Positions 61,801 to 64,000 of a stretch of 64,000 nucleotides of DNA are shown in pieces. The stretch comes from Tigriopus japonicus (lineage: Eukaryota; Arthropoda; Copepoda; Harpacticoida; Harpacticidae). The notes beneath the pieces were generated by a model. It did not search any database and was not told where the DNA came from. It saw nothing but the letters and a program-made list of their open reading frames with translations. The stretch lies in contig CM021322.1 of assembly GCA_010645155.1 (NCBI GenBank), positions 13,184,360 to 13,248,359 on the forward strand, in the 5' to 3' direction. The translations under genes and the position numbers were made by a program. Within the stretch, counting starts at the first letter, position 1. Each line of letters opens with the position of its first letter.

Positions 61801-62741
61801 GGAAGTCGAAGAAGTGCATTGTGAACACATCGTTCGTTCTCGGAATTCTCCGATCCCCTTTCCTTCCCCGTCTTCTTCTTTCCTTCTTGGCCGTGGCTAG
61901 TGAGTGTACCAAAGACCACCAAAATCAACTGTCAATTGGCGACCAACGCATCTGTTGTTGTGGTGGCTGGCATGGCAAAAAAAGAGCCCAACCTGACAAA
62001 TGAACGTGGGACAACTTTCTTTCACCATCCTCGCCTTCCAATCACGCCTATTCATGGCCAATATGAACAAGAGGCTCCTCCGTCTCCAAGGAGCCAAAAA
62101 ACGAGTCTGAGTTTGACAGATATCAATGGTGGACTACTCACTCGAAGAGTCGAAGTGGTTTGGGATGTCATTGTAGGCCCTCGAAAAACCGACGACAGAC
62201 GACATCTTCCCAAAAATTGTATGTTGTGGATGAGAATGAGGAGACAGAAAGAAAGAGAGAGGATCAGGAGGTTATGTAATGCCCTCCAGGCTCCGTGAAG
62301 ATGCTGGTACATCGATATATCCACATAGGTAGGAGGTACAGACAGGGTTTCTGAACCTCGAATGGATGCTGTTGTCGAGTGAGAAGGTTCTGTCAGGAAT
62401 CGTGACGCAACACCACCACCGAGCTTGTTTTGACGGCCAAGACTGGCCCAATGATAACAAATTGTCGTCGGTTATATCGTCCCACTCTTGGAGCCACTCA
62501 CTCTCGGCAAATGTACCCTGCTCTGGAAGGGTCCCTGGGAGGAAATGGCGGGAAACAAACAATTGTCATTTGAAAGATGCTGCTTCTCGAGACTATGAAG
62601 TCATTGAGATTGGCTCTTTTTCTCACCGATTTACTTACTTCTCCACGAGTACCTATATGCGTCCCACTACGTACACAGATCCATCTCTTTGTGATGCATT
62701 GATGCCTTTTGAGTGACAGTTCCTTGTCTTAATGGGATTCT

Positions 62742-62754
62742 CAGGGTTGCCACT
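62742..62754 (+). repeat. Dispersed CAGGGTTGCCACT motif, copy 1
   Basis: This 13-mer is identical to the copy at 63191 and close to the ends of the 58451-58815 element. It may mark a truncated or solo terminal repeat. Confidence 0.45.
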
Positions 62755-63190
62755 GGGTATTTTGCCAGGCTCTCAAAGACAGCTTGACAACGGGGCCAAT
62801 GCTTGACAATTTGGTGGGTAGGTTGTAAATCAAATGTGAGATCGCTTCTGGCAACACTTTCATAGGCTGGACAAGTGCTACGTGCAAGACACGAATCGAC
62901 TGGCACCTTACTGGTACATTGTGCAAAGCCAATATTTTCACAGAACCATTTCCGTCACACTTTGATTGCCAATCAATTCAACCACAAAATATCAAGAATC
63001 AATGAACGTGGTAGCAGTCATCATTGTTGTTGCCATTCCAAATGCAACAGGAGGATTTGTAGGTTAGACGAAGTACCACTTTGATGGATAATCAAAAGAG
63101 GACCCTTTAATCCTCGTTGGAGCAATGAAAAATTGCCTTCTCCCTAGGATGAGAAAGGGTTGGTGACCAATCTTGATCAATGTTGTTCTT

Positions 63191-63203
63191 CAGGGTTGCC
63201 ACT
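63191..63203 (+). repeat. Dispersed CAGGGTTGCCACT motif, copy 2
   Basis: Identical to the copy at 62742 and in the same orientation, 449 bp apart. No inverted partner was found nearby. Confidence 0.45.
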
Positions 63204-64000
63204 AGCCGAAACATAACCATGCCTCACAGGCGTCCTTTTTTCACATCTCCCACCAAATGAATGTATGTTCAGTGAATTCTTTTCATGTAACCTAGAGATG
63301 TATGTGAGTCTTGACGGTCGAAAAAATACCTGGGGAGAAAGGTGCGAAAATGGCTGGAATTAAACAAAAGGTCTCCTTTGACACCACCGAGCACATAAAT
63401 TAGAAATGTCTGACGGAGAAAAGATTAATTCTACTCATTTGTACGTAACGCTTCGTTCCAATGACCAAGAGTGACAGAAGACAAAGAAATGGTTGGAACT
63501 CCTCTTCACGAGGAGAACTCCTGGCTTGCTCTCCAACCTATGATTAAGTCCTTGACAGACAGGGTGGCACGCATCAGGCTTTTCAGAGGTCTTCGATTTT
63601 GGTTGGTGGAGCTATTTCTTTTTGTTCATCCCTTTTCACCGTTCTGGCACTTCAGTCCCAACCAAACTTGTACAACTACGCCTCTGAACAAGGCCAAAGT
63701 GAGAAAATTGATGTCGGAACATACATCAGGGGCGTGTTTTGAGCCGGATTTTCCAATTCCTTTTTCAAAATGCTCTCTGCTACCTTCTCAATGACGAGGA
63801 TCCCATTGAAGCTACTGAAAAGGGGAGAAAAGAAAAATAATTAATAGCAATGGCTCTCACATTCAAAACCACAGATGTCGATCAAGCCCCCGCTTCCTAA
63901 CACCACGACAATTTTGGTCCAAAGGGTTGAAAAGATGAAAGTCCCTTCAATCAAAGCGACCCTTGTATTATTTCCAACACCACTCTTCAATTCCGTCGTT

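Larger units (their letters stand above)
46901..64000. other. Gene-poor stretch with the MITE-like element
   Basis: No family is recognised. Weak terminal-exon candidates are near 46931-47002 (plus, acceptor tcttcaatgcag) and 47149-47400 (minus). An ATG frame of 108 codons at 61972-62298 (plus) has a good start context but no other support. It also holds repeats at 53757, 53912, 54268, 56705 and 61540, and the element at 58451. Confidence 0.5.

Noticed and set aside
61972..62298. 108-codon plus-strand frame with a favourable start context
   Set aside because: The opposite strand is also open, no domain or promoter is visible, and the length is within chance.

Overview
This is a window of eukaryotic nuclear DNA, most likely from an invertebrate animal and plausibly an arthropod or crustacean. 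The evidence is one unmistakable TALE-class homeobox gene with spliceosomal introns (two about 80 bp, one about 270 bp, one about 3 kb), coding exons richer in G+C than the surrounding DNA, many di-, tri- and tetranucleotide microsatellites, and long stretches with no recognisable gene. No prokaryotic operon, rRNA, tRNA or CRISPR array was seen. The species assignment is inference only.

Layout. Bases 1-2832 lie downstream of the homeobox gene and hold trinucleotide repeats and a TATA-like promoter candidate. Bases 2833-8134 hold a minus-strand TGIF homologue (TG-interacting factor, TALE homeodomain repressor). Four coding exons chain in phase (7586-7427, 4355-4138, 4057-3227, 2952-2833) and give a 442-residue protein. 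Two further upstream exons (ending at 8134, and 8054-7883) also join in phase and could lengthen the N-terminus or be 5' UTR. A CpG-rich tract at about 8240-8800 is the likely promoter region, and a perfect 11-bp inverted repeat sits at 9011-9039.

The rest is gene-poor. The best second gene candidate is a plus-strand, three-exon open chain at 15933-16998 with no recognised domain. Weaker candidate exons are at 13123-13306 (minus) and 33188-33510 (plus). A 365-bp MITE-like element with AGTGTTGCCA ends lies at 58451-58815, and copies of the same end motif occur elsewhere. An assembly gap occupies 29981-30068.

From family knowledge, TGIF proteins are nuclear repressors that limit TGF-beta/Smad and retinoid signalling by recruiting CtBP, Sin3 and HDAC co-repressors. 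Here a CtBP-like PLDMS motif, a TPPPTPP stretch and the family's C-terminal Leu-rich helix are all visible. Nothing else in the window can be linked functionally to TGIF from sequence alone.
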